NCBI GenBank assembly: GCA_963995525.1
Contig: OZ023214.1
Span: 34,166,198 to 34,230,197 of the forward strand
Direction of reading: 5' to 3'
Length of the DNA stretch: 64,000 nucleotides
Origin: Escarpia spicata
Taxonomy: Eukaryota; Annelida; Polychaeta; Sabellida; Siboglinidae
The notes beneath the pieces are model-generated. The model saw only the letters and a program-made list of their open reading frames with translations. It was not told the DNA's origin and ran no database searches. Made by a program: the position numbers and the translations under genes. Below are positions 60,174-64,000 of this stretch, piece after piece (position 1 is the stretch's first letter; each line of letters starts with the position of its first letter).

Positions 60174-61620
60174 AGTTATAGCGGCTTGATAGCGACAAAA
60201 TTTAGACTACACCATTTGGTTCAGTCGCCAGTGGAGGTTTTTGTGCCCCCCAGACCAGACTCCACCACTGTATGTGATAGTTTTGGTTGTCTGCATTAGG
60301 ATTTTGCAGTAATGGGTGTCCTCGTTAAATTGCATATTGTTAGAAATGCATGTGAATTAAAGTAAAGACAATGTAAATTAAAAACACTTTATTGAAACTA
60401 TTTGATGAGATCATGACTGCAAAATTATGAAAAGCACAATACAACTACAGGTACAATCATTGTACTTGATGTGTATAATGTAATAATTTTAAATATCACA
60501 TACACATAAAATGCAAAGCAACAATAGAAACAAAAATTAGGAAGAGGTTGAAAAAATGTCAGGTACATATAACAAAACAAACAGTTACTTTTATCACAAT
60601 TCGTTGTTACAAAAAAACAACACTACACATGTGATATCAAATGCTAGTTATATGTTTACAACTCACAAAATTAGTGACTAAACAATTATGTGTATTTAAC
60701 AACAAATTTTTATATTTAATGCCCATAAAATGTAAACCAATGAGAACAAATTACTTAGGACGATGTAAAAATAACTATATTATGATTTTTTGTTAAAAAA
60801 CATCAATAGGATATAAAATTCAAAACTGTTGTAGTATGTGCAATGCTTGGTATGTTTACAACTCGCAAAAAATAGTGACTAGACTAGACAGGGTCATCCC
60901 CATGTGACTGAGAATTACATGTACAATCGCTACATGCTACATTGCTCCACTTTACTCAACTGTATGAAGAGTACCGGCTACAGACGGTGGATATTTTTGT
61001 ATGAATAATCTTTGCATATTAATTTCAGTGTGGCTGAATTCTTCCCACATAAGTCAAGATGGTGTTTTCAATTTAACAGGTCTGCCAGGGAGTAAAGTTT
61101 AAAGCGCTTTGAGTAATCCCAAGGACTGGATACTACACCATATCAGAACTAAACTTACCCAATGTTGTTTAATTATCATGCAAAATGAAAATTCATGTAA
61201 ATTGTGAAAATATAAAACAGTGATAAAAAAGAATAATTTAGAAAAATTATACATGGCATGAAAAATATATAACAGTCCTCGTGATACATAGATAATTTAA
61301 ACAAGTAAAATGCTGCTGTCAGTGTATCAACAGATTGTTGTTGAAAAATGTGAAAAGGCTTTCAATACCATTACTTCCTCACAAACTTGTGCCTGGTGTA
61401 TGTTGCAAGAACTCAGCTGGCTGCCACTGACTATCAGCAACACAAAGGCAATGAAACCCTACCAGTTGTAACAATTCTGGATAATTAATGTATTTTTTCA
61501 TGGACACTGCTAAAAGTTATAGTTGAATTGAATACAAATACCTTGTATTATTGACTTTTGATAAATGTGTCGTCACATATAAAAATATCATGCATGTCCT
61601 AATTGTCATTTTGTCTCCGG
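60174..61620. other. AT-rich, no gene; possible 3' untranslated region
   Basis: No open frame of note. AT content is high and several AATAAA-like motifs occur. It could be the 3' untranslated part of the preceding gene, without direct proof. Confidence 0.25.
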
Positions 61621-61625
61621 TATAG

Positions 61626-61831
61626 GTAGATGCAGACGTACAGCAAAATGTCAGGAAGCTGGTATGCAGTACCATCAAAGACAGCGAAAACATACAGTGA
61701 TGTCATCGATATCTAAACCGATGCAGTTCACCGAAGAATGCTCGACGCTGAACCTGTCTGACAGCATCGAAAGTTGTTGTCACTTCTGCAGACCCTGGCA
61801 CCCACCGTTCCATCACCAACTACAGAGCTAG
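61626..61831 (+). CDS. Possible terminal exon, unrecognised
   Basis: After an acceptor-like TCTCCGGTATAG, a frame of 68 codons reads RCRRTAKCQEAGMQYHQRQR, then MSSISKPMQ and CSTLNLSDSIESCC, to TAG 61829-61831. Codon choice is less AT-biased than the surroundings. No domain is recognised and the link to the 58-60 kb segments is speculative. Confidence 0.2.
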
Positions 61832-64000
61832 TCAGGCGTCATCACATTCTTATGTCGAGCAACCTGCATTCTACATTGGTTTCCAGGCAGTCAAGCTAAC
61901 TGACTGACCTGGAAGCCAGTGTACACCCCATCGGCACTGGGGAATCTGTCATGGATTCAACACTACACAATTGGGATCACTCAGTGGACATTCATATGAT
62001 AAACTGTTAATATGCAGCATGTTGCATGACTGTAGAATCTTGTCCGAGATCCTGGACAAATACAACTGCCCAGTATGCCATATTAACTTGGAGAGCTAGT
62101 GGTACTAACCACACTAGTTCAATTTCCTGTGAAAAAAAAGCATATATTCAGTAAACAAAAACAGGCATCATAGTAGTGTTGGGAGTAAATAATGATGATG
62201 TGTTCATTGTCATAATCAGTATATAATAATGTTTCATGTATGACCTGCATCATTTCACAAGAAAAAAGGCAGCAAGAAATGTTCTACTACAGCTGCATCT
62301 ATACATGTTGATATCTTAGGAACAGTCAGTGTTTACCAGGGTTGTTCTGGGGAAGGGTGGCTTGATACAGCATGCAGACATTAGTGGAATATGCAATTTC
62401 TCAAAACTGTGAACAATTTAAACTATTTTTCTTTACTAGGTGTTCATTGTCATTACATGAATTAATAATTTTTCAATTTCATTACAGTGACGCCTGATCT
62501 TAGTCAATATTATAGACTGATTTGAATTCTGCTCATCAGTAAAGCGCATTTATATTTTTAGTTTTGTTTTCAGTATACAACTTCATGTCAGTATCTGCCA
62601 TGTAACTACTATACATATTCATGTTTTACATTTTAAGCCTGAGGTTGAATGGTCAAGGTGAATGTTGGAAATGACAGAATGAGGTGTTATTGTGATGCTA
62701 ACAATATATTTTCCTCGTCAAGTATTCAAAGGTTCATAATACGTATGTCTACCTTCTTCAAGAATGACTAATTTATTTTATAAACTTATTTCAGAGTCAT
62801 CGCCATATGCTAAATACTGTTTAAAGGTGTATTAATATGTCTGTGTTGATACACTTGTGGGTATAATATACAAGTGCAGAAGTCAATCTAGTTTTCCATG
62901 CCCAAGATGTTATTATTAAAATGTGTATGAAAACAAATGTGGTAAATTTAAATGTGCACATTACAATTTGTTGATAACTTATACGTGGTTGATTGTTATA
63001 AATTTGAAATTACCTGGATTGATCAAATGTGGGCCTGCCGCAGACTATGTATCCTCCCTATGTCTGCCTGGCCCGGGTGACCGCCTCTAGCCCCTCCTCT
63101 GCCTCCTCTCATTCTCATTCATGGGTTGCAGTGTGGTCTCTAGCAATATCACAATTCAAGTTACATATATTATTATGTATTCATATATTGCTGTGGTGAG
63201 AGTATATACATATATTGGTAAATACATAAGAATAGCCGGCATATGTCAGTTGAAAGGTATCACAGGATACCAATTAATGCATTACATACCCTATAGCCAG
63301 GTATCAAGGACCACAATGGAGACAAGTGCGTGCATTTTCTTGTGTAATCCTTATATATATGGTGTACTCTAGGTGTATTGATATTTTATGTATTTACACG
63401 TTTACATTTTTATATTGAATAAAATCATCACCATCATGCTTGTCATAAAAATCTAAATTATTTTGCATAAAATACAATACAAATCAACAATATTCTGCAG
63501 TAATAGTATCAAAAATATGAGTCACAATAAAAAAAAAAAAACGATCACCAACATAATACTTCCGTGTTTGACGTTCTGTTGCACAAAATTACGGATGCTC
63601 CCTGACTAAGTTACTTGGACGATCAACAGGGGCCTGCTGCCAAAGCAATGTTACTTGTCATTTCGCACCCTCACGTCATCTACTCTCAATATGTATTGTC
63701 GGAATAACAGCTTATTAACAACATCCTGCGTAACCAAATACAATACATATCAAATATTATGCTCGTTGTCACTCTCTGACTGAATCTCTGGCTGATATGG
63801 TGACTGTCTTAGACTTAGTCTTAGACTTATGTCTTAGACTTGTCAGCCTCGACAGGCTCGAGTCGAGTGTAGACATTCGCAAGTTGCAATTCTCGTTGAA
63901 TTAATACACGGCTACGCGTTCTTGTTGCTAACTGCGATAGTGTAATACGTACCTTCGTACAACTACTTTGGAATTATAATCTTCATCTTGATACGCTAAA
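61832..64000. other. AT-rich, no recognised gene
   Basis: Nothing supported. A 12-14 bp poly(A) run near 63530 could be the tail of a retrocopy or SINE whose body I cannot identify. TTAGACTTAG-type short repeats occur at 63810-63840. Confidence 0.3.

Overview
The window reads as an invertebrate animal nuclear genome assembly, probably a marine lophotrochozoan such as a mollusc; the species cannot be fixed from the sequence. Reasons: a multi-exon secreted protease gene with GT-AG introns, many non-LTR retrotransposon fragments, DNA transposons with long inverted repeats, very long (CA)n/(GT)n tracts, and two scaffold gaps of exactly 200 N (7188-7387 and 31301-31500). No alignments could be run; all calls come from reading the sequence.

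Layout. 1-7187 and 12139-18886 are two nearly identical copies of one block. Each carries the end of an RTE-type LINE fragment and a 3.3-3.8 kb DNA transposon with ~570 bp inverted repeats and a broken gene for an XPG/FEN1-like nuclease (Academ-like). The first copy ends exactly at a scaffold gap, so the pair may be two haplotypes of one locus. Between them lie microsatellites, a hAT-like non-autonomous element (7943-8873), a 315 bp (TG)n tract and a decayed minus-strand LINE (10021-11930). 19-31 kb is gene-poor: a LINE relic, a 9-bp and a 37-bp minisatellite, a 93-bp duplication, a 1.8 kb foldback-like element with internal degenerate repeats, a tRNA-derived SINE relic and simple repeats. 31.5-34.4 kb is low-complexity DNA. 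34.86-38.35 kb is a nested set: an old minus-strand LINE copy split by a younger plus-strand copy of the same family, with a small inverted-repeat element against the old copy's truncated end.

The one clearly functional gene runs from 43096 to 53390 on the plus strand. Fifteen exons join in frame into a 695-residue secreted astacin metalloprotease: signal peptide, prodomain ending in RRKR, astacin catalytic domain, EGF, CUB, Thr-rich linker and MAM domain. CCAAT and TATA boxes sit at good spacing upstream, and a poly(A) signal lies at 54301. Module boundaries after the catalytic domain fall on phase-1 introns, as expected of exon shuffling. The prodomain has Cys where the family's aspartate switch should be.

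54.8-56.65 kb holds a second, 5'-truncated copy of the young LINE with an intact reverse transcriptase ORF. 57-60.2 kb contains fragments of an unrecognised gene: an exon-like piece with one in-frame TGA, and two related Ser/Thr-rich segments whose differences look like those of translated sequence. 60.2-64 kb is AT-rich with no confident gene.
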